64,000 nt of DNA from contig LUCM01006166.1 of assembly GCA_008360955.1 (NCBI GenBank), positions 635,913-699,912 on the forward strand, written 5' to 3'. Of this stretch, positions 27,501-36,331 are shown piece by piece. The first letter of the stretch is position 1. Every line of letters starts with the position of its first letter. The DNA is from Fasciolopsis buskii. Lineage: Eukaryota; Platyhelminthes; Trematoda; Plagiorchiida; Fasciolidae. The position numbers and the translations under genes are program-made. Below the pieces are notes generated by a model that did no database searches, was not told the origin of the DNA, and saw only the letters and a program-made list of their open reading frames with translations.

Positions 27501-30500
27501 CCCTCAGCGACAGCTGCATCCGAAAACCCATCATTTACTTCAGAAAGACAAGCAGCTCGATCCAGAGTATCCTTAATCATCAAATGCGCCTCTGAACAGT
27601 CAGCTCTGTCGATAAAGGCAGAAATATAGTTTTACTGGAAACTCGATTCAGTTCGCACGACCATTAATCATGCATCAACGTGGTCTGATTTCCTAACAGC
27701 TTTAAACATGAAAAGACCTGGGACTAATGAGCGATCGCCTGCAGATTGGCAAGTTGAAGGGTTTCGAATGCAAGGATGCCATTGACTGTGGCACTAAGTC
27801 ATATGCATTATTGTTTCTAACCGTCGCTCCGGGCAGAGAAATAAACACAAACATTTTTTTGCTGAACATGCATAGTGATAGCTCCTGGTAAGTGTGGTTT
27901 ACTCATGGACAGATTGCTGGGATTTTCCGTGCAATCGGTCAAGAACAGTAAGCTTCATTTTACAAAAATTACTACTTTGTGATAACGGAATCGGACTTGA
28001 TGTAATCAGACGTTGTCTGTAGAGCCCCCATTGACCGCCTTTTGTCGAAAAACACGTTTGGTTTCTTGTTGGTGTTGCACGTCGAACCGGCCACGGTAGT
28101 GGTTTGTAAGTTCGTTCCGTGGTTTTTCATCGCACTTCTGAATTTCTAATCCCTGTTTTGCCAGATGTAAGCTTATCCGAATGATTCGACATAAAGTTTC
28201 AACATCAAACCTGCCATTACGAATCATGTATGGTCGTTTCAGCCTTGCTGGAAAGCATCGCATTGCATATCCACCGTGCCCTAACATGGATGCAAACTTC
28301 GAATGCATGATTTTAAGTCAAATGCTAGCCGGACTGATTCTCGACGGCCCTCGCCACCTGACACAAAGCCCTCATCCAGCGGTGGATAGTTGGCAGGCGA
28401 CTTGCGAGGTCCAGTCACGAATAAGGGCGCCATATCATGTGGCGTTGGTATTCCACGAGCCGTTGAGAATCATTCGGGCTAGCGTAAAGTTTAAGGCATG
28501 TGACACAAAATCGTGCTTCCCGGGTTCGTGTCCCAGTTACGGTAGGATGGATGAGCATTGCTGATGATCCAAAAAAGAATGAAAATGTCGTGCAGTGCTC
28601 TCATGCTTTGTTATGGCAAATTAGACGTTGATACTGCATGCCGAATCATTCGGGCAAATCAAATCAAATTTTCCGGCTGCTGACCGCTATCGTGATGTAG
28701 GCTTGTCTATCGAATTCCTAGTAGACTTGAATTTTCCATCTCAGTGTTCATTCGAGCTTAAGGCGTTGCATTGTTGCCTAGAAAAAACATCACGCACCTA
28801 GTCCTGCTGCACAAGGAAGGGGGCAGAAAAGCGTTAAAATATCACCAGAATCTAATTATGAGTCAAATACTCAATACCAAGGAAAAGCAAAGCCATTACC
28901 CTTGCTTATCAAATAATGAAAGTTTTTCGAGTGTTTGAGAAGCTGTCCAGTTTTGTTTTACTGCCTGGGCCAATAATGGGCGCACATTTATTCAAACAGG
29001 TTATTGGTTAATTTACTGATATAAACCTCCCAAATACCGTGCTTTTCACGAGAGCTATGGTTGTATTAAGGCAATTTTCCACAGCTAGACTCGTTCCAAA
29101 ATTTCCTTCATAGGGCGATTTCGGAGTGGAAAGATGATAGGGACCCAGTTTTTTTTGATAAAAGAACACCCATTCGGCTTTATTGTATCGTTTTTTGATC
29201 AAAACCGGGTGGTCATCCCTCACCTTTTGCTTTCGGAGCAACTACTTCGACGAACTTGCCGAATAAGGAAAGTGAGATTAGCCCAGCTGCATCTCACAAA
29301 TATCATTCACATATGATTATTAAGAGAACAGATGTCATATTGATTTAGTAAATTTTCTATACTCCTTAAATTTCCAATATTCTCCTTGAAGTAACCTGCG
29401 TACGCACCAGTCAGTCAGAATTGTTATTTTCTGTTTCTTATTTCGTTGATGGCTTTATTTTTTCCTTCGAATCGGCATTTTAACAATTCGGTCTAGCCTT
29501 TAGAGATAAGCAGTGCTACACGACTACACATCATCACGCAGCTGGTTACTCCGCCTGACCCATTAAACTCTTATTGGTTTGTTTCTTACTCCCATTTCCA
29601 GGTCCAAAGTTGGCAAATTCTTACCCGCTGTGATGAGATCTAGAGTGTACGGAGCATTCTCTTCCCGCTACACTCGTTCTTCAAACACTTCATGAAAAAG
29701 TGAAAACTGAAGTTCCCTGTGTCCAGTCGTGCTAACACAAGATTTGTGCTTATGACCAATCTCATTAGGAGATAACACTTCGCAATTCAGGATGGTAATA
29801 TGACGTAGCTTCCCTAGCGGGGAAATTAATGTAAAATAAACATGGGAAGTTGTAAATATCAGGACCAAATGACGTGAGGAGTGTATAGAAAAATCGATGC
29901 GCCATATACTGGTTTTAATTGTTAATGATATAATGTTAATAACAAAGTGTTGTTGGTAGATGTAGTATGCCAGCTTTTCGACTACCGTGGGTAGTCTTTC
30001 TCAAGGCAAGTTTCACAATCAAATGCGAATTTGTAATCCTTTTGAAAACTAAGACCGCTCTTTTAAGAACTAGGGTCAAAAAAGGGAAACTTATCAATAA
30101 GCATGAAGCCAAAAGTACGGATTGCTATGAAACTGACAAATCGTATTTAGCAATTTCGGTTCGCTTTCTCAGTTCAGCTTTGATCCTGTTCCGGTCAACA
30201 CATGGAGGGATTTGAAGCCGATCAGTACGTTTCCGGTTTCACAAAAGCACAAATTGCCGTTCATAATGAACAACTGACAGTCGTAACTGGACGATTATGA
30301 CACTCATTAATCGACCGCCACACCGTTGGCTAGTTCAGTTCTTTCGTCGCTGCGTTCAAACAGATCGGAATGACTATATCGTTTTACCAGGGCTGCTCAC
30401 ATCCGGTTCGCTCACTGCTTCCCTAGGTTTATTCCTTGGCTATCGTTCCATGTCAATTTGGCAACGGACTACAAACACATGATATTCTCATCTGATCTCG

Positions 30501-32993
30501 GAGCAACGAAGCTGACATTCGAATGACTTACCGGTTCTAAACAGGGATGCACTTGCGGCATCTTGACATAACTCAGCTGATAAAGTACATTCGAAAGTCG
30601 GTTTGGTTACCAAAGGATACAATCAGTAAAAGAAACAAGAGCCATTCAAAGCAATCAGCAAATATACTGTGCTTTTTTTCTCTAATGTGCATTAATGAAC
30701 GTTTTTGAAGTAATTTCCCTGTCAGGGAAAGATGAGAATATTTAAGTTTCATTGGTAAAGCGAGAGAGGAATCCGCTATTTAAGCTGCGTATTCAGACAA
30801 TCTTTTCGCCATGTGTGATACATTTAATAAATCAGAGCAATTTGGTCAGCAGTAGCCGTTATGAACCCGTCCTGTCCAAGATGAAACAGCTGTCTTACAA
30901 CTTGCAAACTTTAAACAAATCAACTGCTATGTCCTATTTTTTCTGTCTACTGGACAAAAGTGATTACTCCGTAGCGATATCATCTAGTTTTCCTCAACAG
31001 AATTCTATTTTTGGTAACTTTTTGTGTGCTTTGAAATGTCATTCCATTTTTGTGTACAAGTGCATTGGTCGCAACTCCCGTTGTTCGTTTACGTGGGATT
31101 CCGAGTGCTGAATTTTGTGTTCAGGTCAGCGCCCCAAACCCATGGACTCCACTTTGTCAGACCGTAAAATCCGTGTTACGAGATAACTAAATATCGACCT
31201 ATCGAAGCTCACTAAATCAAGCCTCACGGTCTCTGTGACAGAGATCAAATTAGCAGAAGTCAAGTTCCAAGGGCTAAAGCAACTTCTTTTCCGGTCTAGT
31301 TTTGTCAGAGATCTCAAATTGCAACCTCCGAACTGATAACTTGCCCTAGCAGTTGATGCAGCGTTCGCAAAACAGTGTAAAGTCATGCAATTGTAAATTT
31401 ATTTCCAATTTCGCTGATTAAATTTCTGAATGACAATCATTTCCGAAAAGTCACGTCTGAATTTGGACAGTCCATTGTCTACTGTCAGACGTTGGCATTG
31501 ATTCACTAAACAAGAAGGAGTATTCAGAACTACTTAGTGCGTTGCAGTCATCACTTTCTTCGAGTTCTACGCACACTCACGCTAACTGTAAGCTGACTTT
31601 TAAGCCGTAGCTATGTGATCCAGTTCGTATTCTTGGTTTTCCTCAGAAGCGATGACATAGTTGTCTTTTTTGAACATTTGCCGCGTTCGAATTTTCCCAA
31701 TAGTCCAGTGTACCGCCCGCAAGGCATGTTTTCATTTCGCACAAAGAAACGAATTTCTGATCGTCTTGGTGTCTTATTTTTTCTCAGGATCACACCATGC
31801 ACAGTAACAACGAGGGAAGAAAGCAATTTGTTTTAGTTTTTCTTTTACTTTGAGTTTCTGCAACACATTGACTAGTTCATCTCTACCACACGGAGTTGCG
31901 AATTTAGCGGTTATGTCACAGCTGTTTTCAAGAGGCCACGAGATGTCGAATCTAAATAATCAGTGGTTTTGGAAAGCACCATCAAGTGCAAGATCAGACT
32001 GAAACACATCTAATTTGATTTGAACATTTGGATTAACGAATCGAAAGGCAACGATAAAATACAGTATTAATTTAGACAGCTATAAGCGTAACTAGAAAAT
32101 CAATATGGGACCAACAAAACTGCTCCGTCAGAATTGTTTAGCCAGCCCGTATGGGATTTGGGCAAGGTGTCTATGTTTTGTGGCTGATTAGGAATACCTC
32201 CGAAGTGCGACTCGGACTAAAGCTTTGTCAACGGAAACTTTGTTACCCGGCTTTCGTTCATCCAGACTGTTTGTGCGTGTGCACGCATTAATTACCCGGA
32301 TCAGTTATGTCGAATTATAAATTACAATGTTTTCCTAGTTCTTCTATCACGCATTTGATGAAATTGGGATAAAACGCATTGGTAAGACAAAGGTAACATG
32401 TACTCGGCTTAACTATGAGTACTAGTGCGGTCTGATGTTCTTCGCATTTCTTCTATCACCGGTCAGTCCTCTGCTTGCGAGAACACAAATGCAAAGAAAG
32501 TTTGTACCTTCAACAAATGGCCGCCTAAGTGCACAGCTAAGGTTTATTGGTTGAATTCACATTTACAAAACAATCCAGACAGAGGGTAAGATATGTTTTT
32601 CAAAGCCCAAGTTCTTTTTATTCCAAATACAAGAGGTGTGCATGATGCATTTTTTTCATAACCTAATACTCGCAGTCAACATTATCGATGTCTCACGAAT
32701 GAGATAGACAATTCCGACGCAAATGATATACGTGGCTACCGGTCATTAATTTTCCATGATGGTTGCATTTCTTATCCCTTACTGTTCTTCTGCTCTCGTA
32801 TCAACAGAAAGTCAATCTAATTGTTACCGTGGTTGACTACGATCGAATTGGCACTTCGGAGCCGATCGGTCGTGTAGTGCTCGGGTGCAACGCTACCGGG
32901 GCCGCCCTCCGTCACTGGTCCGATATGCTATCGAATCCCCGTCGTCCGATAGCCCAATGGCACACCTTGCAAGAAATGCCCGAGAAAAGCTAG
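359..32993 (+). CDS. SYT1: Synaptotagmin-1-like gene, 3' part (4 exons, join 359-532, 17053-17170, 25221-25354, 32808-32993)
   Basis: Synaptotagmin-1 is the calcium sensor of synaptic vesicles: an N-terminal membrane anchor followed by two C2 domains (C2A, C2B) that bind phospholipid and SNAREs. The four exons join in frame (174+118+134+186 nt) to 203 residues plus stop: the last third of C2A, the linker and a complete C2B. Every junction is GT-AG and the phases match (0, 1, 0). Diagnostic stretches are [10 protein letters not shown] in C2[14 protein letters not shown] at the C2B start, the polybasic [14 protein letters not shown], and the C-terminal WHTL. The transmembrane part and first half of C2A lie left of the window. 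Introns are 16.5, 8.1 and 7.5 kb. What is seen is the exon homology and splice sites; the synaptic role is known for the family. Confidence 0.95.
1064..1089. repeat. (GT)n microsatellite
   Basis: An alternating GT run interrupted once by a C, within synaptotagmin intron 1. Confidence 0.9.
3945..4110 (-). repeat. tRNA-derived SINE, degraded copy 1
   Basis: On the minus strand a perfect Box B-like GGTTCGAGTCC (4066-4076) precedes an AACTT-type middle segment, a GGCCGCGGCC-like block and a tail related to TTATCAATGACG. The same order of blocks recurs near 8.9, 21.7, 34.7 and 49.9 kb, so this is one family of pol III-derived SINEs. The copy is diverged and its ends are approximate. Confidence 0.6.
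5875..6700 (-). mobile_element. Non-LTR retrotransposon (CR1/jockey-like) reverse transcriptase fragment
   Basis: Read on the minus strand. From high to low coordinates it shows the RT finger/palm segment [14 protein letters not shown], the motif [20 protein letters not shown] (a PQG-type block near 6474), KYAHDVAFS (6376-6387 encodes YAHD where the active site should read YADD) and, after frame changes, [15 protein letters not shown] near 5990. Stops and frameshifts separate these blocks, so it is a dead 5'- and 3'-truncated copy. It sits antisense inside synaptotagmin intron 1. The clade is my judgement from motif style. Confidence 0.8.
6231..6245. repeat. (GA)n/(GAAA)n simple repeat
   Basis: A short purine run (gagagagagagaaagaaaga region) lying inside the degraded RT fragment; it probably expanded after insertion. 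Confidence 0.7.
6700..8835. other. Intron sequence, nothing recognised
   Basis: Part of synaptotagmin intron 1. I see no conserved reading frame, RNA gene or repeat related to others in the window. Confidence 0.5.
8835..9000 (-). repeat. tRNA-derived SINE, degraded copy 2
   Basis: On the minus strand a Box B-like GGTTCGGAATCC (8948-8959, one extra base) is followed by the family middle block around CCAACTTCCTCGATTGGC, then a tail containing TTATTTCATCAAGTAAAAC. It aligns block by block with the copy near 34.7 kb but is strongly diverged. It lies in synaptotagmin intron 1, about 650 bases from a hammerhead repeat. Confidence 0.55.
9640..9770 (-). repeat. Hammerhead-bearing SINE/satellite-like repeat, partial copy A1
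   Basis: This copy keeps the hammerhead and the sequence 3' of it (CACGTGATATCATCGC on the + strand) but lacks the tRNA-like head. Its ribozyme fold occupies 9706-9762 on the minus strand. Stem I is intact, but the core reads CUGAUAA where CUGAUGA is required, so it should be inactive. The cleavage triplet is GUA. Confidence 0.8.
9706..9762 (-). ncRNA. Hammerhead ribozyme fold (type I), mutated G8, copy A1
   Basis: Outer stem I UGGA/UCCA and inner stem I GCACUG/CAGUGC pair perfectly around the bulges UAU and U. The core GAAA is present. The first core segment has A instead of the invariant G8, and stem II is weakened by mismatches. The predicted cleavage follows GUA. This is an inactive relic of a self-cleaving motif. 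Confidence 0.7.
9770..17052. other. Synaptotagmin intron 1, right part: no gene seen
   Basis: 7.3 kb without a recognisable gene. Open frames up to about 115 codons (near 13.4, 14.4, 15.5 and 16.4 kb) match no family I know and have no splice-compatible continuation. There is an (AT)n tract near 10,545 and a small perfect hairpin at 10131-10153 (8-bp stem, 7-nt loop) followed by a T run. Sequence at 15.9-16.4 kb looks repeat-like but I cannot classify it. Confidence 0.5.
10545..10581. repeat. (AT)n microsatellite
   Basis: An interrupted TA run within synaptotagmin intron 1. Confidence 0.85.
17053..17170 (+). CDS. SYT1: Synaptotagmin exon: C2A-C2B linker and start of C2B
   Basis: 39 codons plus one base. 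The acceptor is CTTACAG ending at 17052 and the donor GTAAGC at 17171. It encodes [16 protein letters not shown], then the first C2B strands and the start of calcium-loop 1 (KKMDVGG), with the residue matching rat D303. The split codon (G plus AT in the next exon) restores the second loop-1 aspartate, D309. It joins the previous exon in phase 0. Confidence 0.95.
17171..21187. other. Synaptotagmin intron 2, left part: no gene seen
   Basis: No conserved frame or repeat recognised, apart from a T9 tract followed directly by a G-run cluster at 20436-20464. Confidence 0.5.
20436..20464 (+). repeat. Poly-T / poly-G tract with G-quadruplex potential
   Basis: Nine T are followed by G9, T, G5, T, G4 on the + (sense) strand of synaptotagmin intron 2. 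The G runs suffice for an intrastrand quadruplex in the DNA or in the pre-mRNA. It may equally be simple slippage. Confidence 0.6.
21188..21610 (-). repeat. Hammerhead-bearing SINE/satellite-like repeat, full-unit copy A2
   Basis: The most complete unit with its borders. A block of about 45 bases starting GGTATGTCAGTAGTAGGAGG at 21188 recurs at 21561, giving a period of 373 bp, so the insert is slightly more than one unit of a head-to-tail array. On the minus strand a tRNA-like Box A (21386-21396) and Box B (21342-21353) precede a hammerhead fold (21272-21328). A tRNA-derived SINE lies directly beyond the right border. It sits in synaptotagmin intron 2. Confidence 0.8.
21272..21328 (-). ncRNA. 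Hammerhead ribozyme fold (type I), mutated U4, copy A2
   Basis: The core reads CCGAUGA instead of CUGAUGA. GAAA, the palindromic stem III ACAGCUGU and cleavage triplet GUA are kept. Stem I and stem II have a few substitutions. Predicted inactive. Confidence 0.65.
21640..21800 (-). repeat. tRNA-derived SINE, degraded copy 3
   Basis: Minus-strand head around GGATTCGAATTCGCCC (a decayed Box B), the middle GGTCAACTTCTTCACTTGG, and a tail with TTTCATCAATAAAAGAAGC, which closely matches the tail of the 34.7-kb copy. It abuts hammerhead repeat A2 and is in the same orientation. Confidence 0.65.
21800..23961. other. Intron sequence, nothing recognised
   Basis: Part of synaptotagmin intron 2. No conserved frame, RNA gene or repeat family seen. 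Confidence 0.5.
24020..24076 (-). ncRNA. Hammerhead ribozyme fold (type I), mutated C3, copy A3
   Basis: The core reads GUGAUGA in place of CUGAUGA. Stem II UCCU/AGGA with loop AACA, GAAA, palindromic stem III ACAGCUGU, cleavage triplet GUA and outer stem I UGGA/UCCA are intact. Cleavage would have fallen between positions 24031 and 24030. Predicted inactive by the C3 change. Confidence 0.75.
24090..24144 (-). promoter_or_regulatory. tRNA-like internal pol III promoter (Box A and Box B) of repeat A3
   Basis: Box A TAGCGTAATGG fits TRGYNNANNNG. Box B GGTTCGCGTGCC fits GGTTCGANNCC closely. They are about 32 bases apart, within the usual range of a tRNA gene. The segment begins GCCCGGTAGCGTAATGGC and looks like a tRNA 5' half, so the repeat was probably pol III transcribed. 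Confidence 0.65.
24361..24545 (+). repeat. Hammerhead-bearing repeat, inverted partial copy A4
   Basis: Immediately right of A3 and in the opposite orientation. It starts inside the unit (GGGCGTGGTGGATATGC), runs through the hammerhead, and continues across the unit junction into CATTCAATCTCCTACTACTA. So it too comes from a head-to-tail multimer. A3 and A4 together form a large imperfect inverted repeat in synaptotagmin intron 2. Confidence 0.8.
24393..24449 (+). ncRNA. Hammerhead ribozyme fold (type I), best-preserved core, copy A4
   Basis: All parts can be traced: outer stem I UGGA/UCCA; inner stem I GCACUG/CAGUGC; core CUGAUGA; stem II UCCU, loop AACA, AGGA; core GAAA; self-complementary stem III ACAGCUGU. 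Only the base before the cleavage site is wrong (GUG, where the rule is GUH). Hammerheads of this type occur in schistosome Sm-alpha repeats and in Penelope-like elements. Predicted inactive or nearly so. Confidence 0.8.
24546..25220. other. End of synaptotagmin intron 2
   Basis: No feature recognised apart from the splice acceptor at 25219-25220. Confidence 0.5.
25221..25354 (+). CDS. SYT1: Synaptotagmin exon: C2B core with polybasic strand
   Basis: Two bases complete the aspartate codon, then 44 codons follow: PYVKLSLM, the polybasic run [23 protein letters not shown] and VPFDQIQ. In rat Syt1 the polybasic strand binds PIP2 and SNAREs; here it is fully conserved. The acceptor is GTCTGCAG ending at 25220 and the donor is GTAATT at 25355. 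The reading frame stays open both upstream and downstream into the introns, which explains a longer apparent ORF. Confidence 0.95.
25355..28235. other. Synaptotagmin intron 3, left part: no gene seen
   Basis: No conserved frame. A C-rich patch at 27144-27162 gives three G runs on the minus strand. Nothing else recognised. Confidence 0.5.
28236..28335 (-). repeat. Hammerhead-bearing repeat, tRNA-like remnant A5
   Basis: The + strand reads GCATTGCATATCCACCG and then ends in AAATGCTAGCC, matching in order the tRNA-like head of A3. It is strongly diverged and the hammerhead is missing apart from its outer stem. Confidence 0.5.
28400..28640 (+). repeat. Hammerhead-bearing repeat, copy A6
   Basis: On the + strand a Box A-like GCTAGCGTAAAG is followed by a clear Box B CGGGTTCGTGTCCC and then the hammerhead (28547-28606). 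The order is the same as in A3. A5 and A6 face each other, again as an inverted pair. Confidence 0.7.
28547..28606 (+). ncRNA. Hammerhead ribozyme fold, degraded stems, copy A6
   Basis: Core CUGAUGA and GAAA are both intact and inner stem I GCAUUG/CAGUGC still pairs (one G-U). Stem II is reduced to a few bases, stem III has lost its palindrome and the cleavage triplet is GUG. Predicted inactive. Confidence 0.6.
28641..32807. other. Synaptotagmin intron 3, right part: no gene seen
   Basis: 4.2 kb with no recognisable coding exon, RNA gene or repeat. An open frame of 119 codons at 30752-31111 has no known relatives that I can name and no splice context supporting it. Confidence 0.5.
32808..32993 (+). 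CDS. SYT1: Synaptotagmin terminal exon: end of C2B and stop codon
   Basis: 61 codons and a TAG stop at 32991-32993. The acceptor is ATCAACAG ending at 32807. Calcium-loop 3 reads DYDRIGTSE: the residues matching rat D363 and D365 are present, but the D371 position is glutamate. [20 protein letters not shown] (including the bottom-face arginine pair) and a short tail QEMPEKS follow. The tail is shorter than in vertebrate Syt1. Confidence 0.95.
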   Translation, partial: KVNLIVTVVDYDRIGTSEPIGRVVLGCNATGAALRHWSDMLSNPRRPIAQWHTLQEMPEKS

Positions 32994-33130
32994 TGCGGGC
33001 CAAACGCGGGATCGCCTGGCAATAATTTCAAATCGCAGTCCCTTATCGGGTCCGAAACCTGGTCTTTGATTGAATGCATCCACAGAAACTGACCGAGACC
33101 TGTTCCCTTCTATTAGTTGAGGCTTTGTTC

Positions 33131-33136
33131 AATAAA
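33131..33136 (+). promoter_or_regulatory. Candidate polyadenylation signal of the synaptotagmin gene
   Basis: A canonical AATAAA lies 138 bases after the synaptotagmin stop codon, followed by GT/T-rich sequence (GGTGTTTGCGATTGTC), as expected of a cleavage/polyadenylation site. It would give a very short 3' UTR. The motif is seen directly; its use is inferred. Confidence 0.5.
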
Positions 33137-33834
33137 TACGGTGTTTGCGATTGTCTTCTTGGGAGACCGACGATTTTATGCTTTGGACAATGAAGCAGAT
33201 GAGCAAGTATTTTTCCTGTCCTCGTGGACAACATGTAAATGTCCACTAAGGCCATGTTTCTGGTGAATTTCCCACGCATTCGTGTTGTTTGTCCAATTCT
33301 CCGTTTTGCACCTAATCCAAAGAGTTCGTAATTTATCTATTTCTTCAATCCCAACCAATTACCTAATCACATACAAACATCTTCGAAAACAATCCAGACT
33401 GTCACAGTTACAATTGGTTCATTATTTGAGATTGGAAAATACCTTGTTCTGTTACAGACCATAAAATTTCATCCATGTAATCACGGAAACAGCAATAACT
33501 GTACCCATTTACACTTGCCAACTAAATTCCATTGATGCATCATGCCAAACAAATATCTGGAATGATTTCCCTGTTATCTACATGTTCTCAGATAATAAAC
33601 ACATTGGTGCATTCTTGTTTTGTGTCGGGCAAACGTTTTCGCTTCAGTCAACCTGCCACGCACAGCTGACGTTCCGGTCATTCTTATCGACTTAAACTGA
33701 ATTGTTTTTTTATCACCCAGCTAATTTTATTGCTTTACTGTTTATTTCAGTGTATGTGATCACGTGCCTACACTTTGTTTTCTGCCCATTAATGTGCTAT
33801 CATTTCATGCTTTCTTTTATCACATTTGCAAATT

Positions 33835-33870
33835 TATCACCAAGCACCAAACGTTTTTTGCTTGGTGATA
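33835..33870 (+). repeat. Perfect 12-bp inverted repeat (hairpin)
   Basis: TATCACCAAGCA at 33835-33846 is the exact reverse complement of TGCTTGGTGATA at 33859-33870, with a 12-base loop. It lies 0.8 kb downstream of the synaptotagmin stop. It is too short for a typical microRNA precursor and is not followed by a pol III terminator. Confidence 0.7.
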
Positions 33871-34024
33871 CAGCTTGAAAGGGAATCCACATGCATTTAA
33901 GTATTTATTGATTTCCCATATACGAACTAGGACCCAATACATGACAGATAAGATGTGAAACGTCCCGAAATTATTCAAGTCATATTGCCTGGTTTTCTAC
34001 TTTTTTCGCTTTCTATCATACATA

Positions 34025-34025
<1 letters not shown>

Positions 34026-34054
<29 letters not shown>
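34026..34054. repeat. (CA)n microsatellite
   Basis: Uninterrupted CA run of about 14 units followed by imperfect CA-rich sequence. Confidence 0.9.
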
Positions 34055-34059
<5 letters not shown>

Positions 34060-34659
34060 ACATACACAAGACCACACGCTCCTATTTGGTCCAACAAAGT
34101 CCAAAGCATTGAAAATTCGACGATTTTATTTGTTCTGACATGAATTTGTAATCCACGTTATCTAAAGCGAAAATCAAAAACACTGTATTTTTTTGATGGC
34201 AAAAATTCATGATTACCAGATTGAATTGGATAGTGAATGACCATTGCATTTAATTATTCGCATTTAACTGTAGTATTTACTGAATGAATGGCGTTTCAGA
34301 AACAAGTTATGAGTCGCGATTGAGTAAAGTAGTCTGAAGTCTAGCTATACGGAATCATAGCCATCGGTTCGCGAATGAAGCCTAGCAGATGTTTCCTTCC
34401 TTAGGTCACCTTTAGTCTTAGTTTCATCGGCACGCGTTGTTTTCGACAGTGCAGTCTGCAGCTGAATGTACGCACGGACTAGGGAGTGCAGATAGCAAAT
34501 GGGAACACTAAATTTGAATAGTTTGAAACTGTAGCGGAACTTCTCGGCCTAAACTGGATTCCATCAATAATTGTCATTTCATTGAATAAGCCTTTATTCA
34601 CGTCATCCCTAGCCATGAACGCCAGCGCGGCTCGAAAGTACCGAGTGATGGTAGGAAGT

Positions 34660-34840
34660 TAGTAGACGACGGCCAAGCGAATAAGGTCGTGCCACTTGGA
34701 TGTGAAAGACGCGGGTTCGAATCCTCCCGCCATCGGTCAACTTCCCCACTTGGCAGCCCTCTGTAAGCCGCAGTTCCCTATCTAAAGATGACATACATTG
34801 TTATTTCAATAATAAAAGAAGCAGGAAGATAAAAGAAAAA
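34660..34840 (+). repeat. tRNA-derived SINE, best-preserved copy
   Basis: The clearest copy of the second SINE family. Box A-like CGGCCAAGCGAA (34670-34681), perfect Box B GGTTCGAATCC (34714-34724), a conserved middle GGTCAACTTCCCCACTTGG, and a 3' tail TATTTCAATAATAAAAGAAG ending in an A-rich run. Family members on the minus strand lie near 4.0, 8.9, 21.7 and 49.9 kb. The head resembles a tRNA but the rest does not fold into a complete tRNA, so it is not a functional tRNA gene. Confidence 0.8.
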
Positions 34841-36330
34841 AAGCCCTAATCGATCAAAACTATGTAATAGTATTAACAGTGAAAGCAGCAGCATTTTCGT
34901 GTAATGTGGACACACTAACAGACAGTTAATTTAAATGATGCCTGGTGTCATATGTAAACCAAATATTTACGGACATGGGAGAAACACTACGATGTTAGTA
35001 TAGTGGGTGTCATCAGTAAACAAGACAAACAATTGTTTTCCAGTTTAAAGAAACAGCGTAAAACAGAGTGTGAAAAGAATAAAATGAACGGAAAAGCGAT
35101 TGAAACTGTTCGGATGAAATCACTTGGTCCGATCAAATCCATTCGATCAGTATCTTACTCTCTTGGCGCAGTCAGCGAACGACTTCCTTCTCACTGAGTC
35201 TTCCTAATTATAGCATCGAGAGAAACAGGTTATGTTTGACTGGTACAACAGCGCACAATGCATAAAGAAGATAAATGGACCAAATCGATCCATACAACTA
35301 GTGTTTGCCAGCCAGAATCAAAGCAGACAAAAAACTAAGATTGATTGTCGTCCATTCTGTTCGAGTACAAGTTCGCGTATCCTCCGCATGCGTTTAAACG
35401 TATGTATGTCTCACAGTCTGGCGCCAGCAAGGGGAGAAACCTAGAAGCAGTCTTTTTGCCGCTCATTCTGTCATAATGATTAAATTCAGAATACGTGAAA
35501 AGCGGAACATTCTTGCAGACCGGTCGATGTCTAAAATGGTTTGTGTTTCCATGGCTCTCAAAATGAATCAGTTGTGACATGAAGGTGTGGGGACGAAACG
35601 CGAGTCAGTACAATAAGTACCGGGAATTATTATCAGTGAAGTCATCATAAAATATATTTAGAAGCATTTTATTGGCATACTCTCGCCTAGCGCGGTCCAT
35701 GGCTTTTCTCTTACTTCAACTCTGTGCACTTAGAAACGGTCATCGATCTCTGTTTGCATACAGGTTTTCATCAGCGCACCAAGTGCTAACACAAAATCGG
35801 GACAGAAGAAAGAAAGATAGGAGTGCACTACATCATACCTGGATATCGGCCACTTGGGGGAATGTCGTTGATGGACATCTCAGTCCTAATATGACAACAA
35901 TGTCATAGGCCCACCTCCCCGAGGCAATGATGCCACAATGCACCCCACTGTTAGTTTGCGTGCAGTTTAAGCTGAAGGACGAGTTAACTTGTATGCTATG
36001 GCATACTGAAGCGAGAAATTTATTCCTCAAAATAAGGGTGGAGGAATTTTCCCGAGTTCAAGAGAGCATTCATATCTACTGCGGTAAAGTTAGCCCTAGT
36101 TGATTTCGTATCAACCTTGTGCGTTCTGCGTCCCAGTATAAATCTGACTCAAAAGTACTCGTTTCGTTATCTTCAATAGCATTATTAGATTCGCTGGCAG
36201 ACCACCTTGGACATAGAGACTATTGTCAGCGGCATTTATAGTTGGCTGCGGTCCACATGGGAAGTTTGGAAGCCGATAATTCAGTCAAAAAGCTGATAAG
36301 AAAAGATGAAAAACATTTCTTAAGGTCACA
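34840..36330. other. Intergenic, nothing recognised
   Basis: Short open frames only; no family or RNA gene recognised. Confidence 0.5.
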
Positions 36331-36331
36331 C

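Larger units (their letters stand above)
32994..34655. other. Intergenic region downstream of synaptotagmin
   Basis: Contains the polyadenylation signal (33131), a perfect 12-bp hairpin (33835-33870) and a (CA)n tract. No gene seen. Confidence 0.5.

Noticed and set aside
28181..28564. 127-codon open frame
   Set aside because: It runs across two inverted copies of the hammerhead repeat, which fully explain the sequence.
30752..31111. 119-codon open frame in synaptotagmin intron 3
   Set aside because: No known relatives, no supporting splice sites or promoter; length is within chance for 64 kb.
34660..34735. Possible functional tRNA gene
   Set aside because: Box A and Box B are good but the acceptor and anticodon stems do not close, and the tail and relatives show it is a SINE head.
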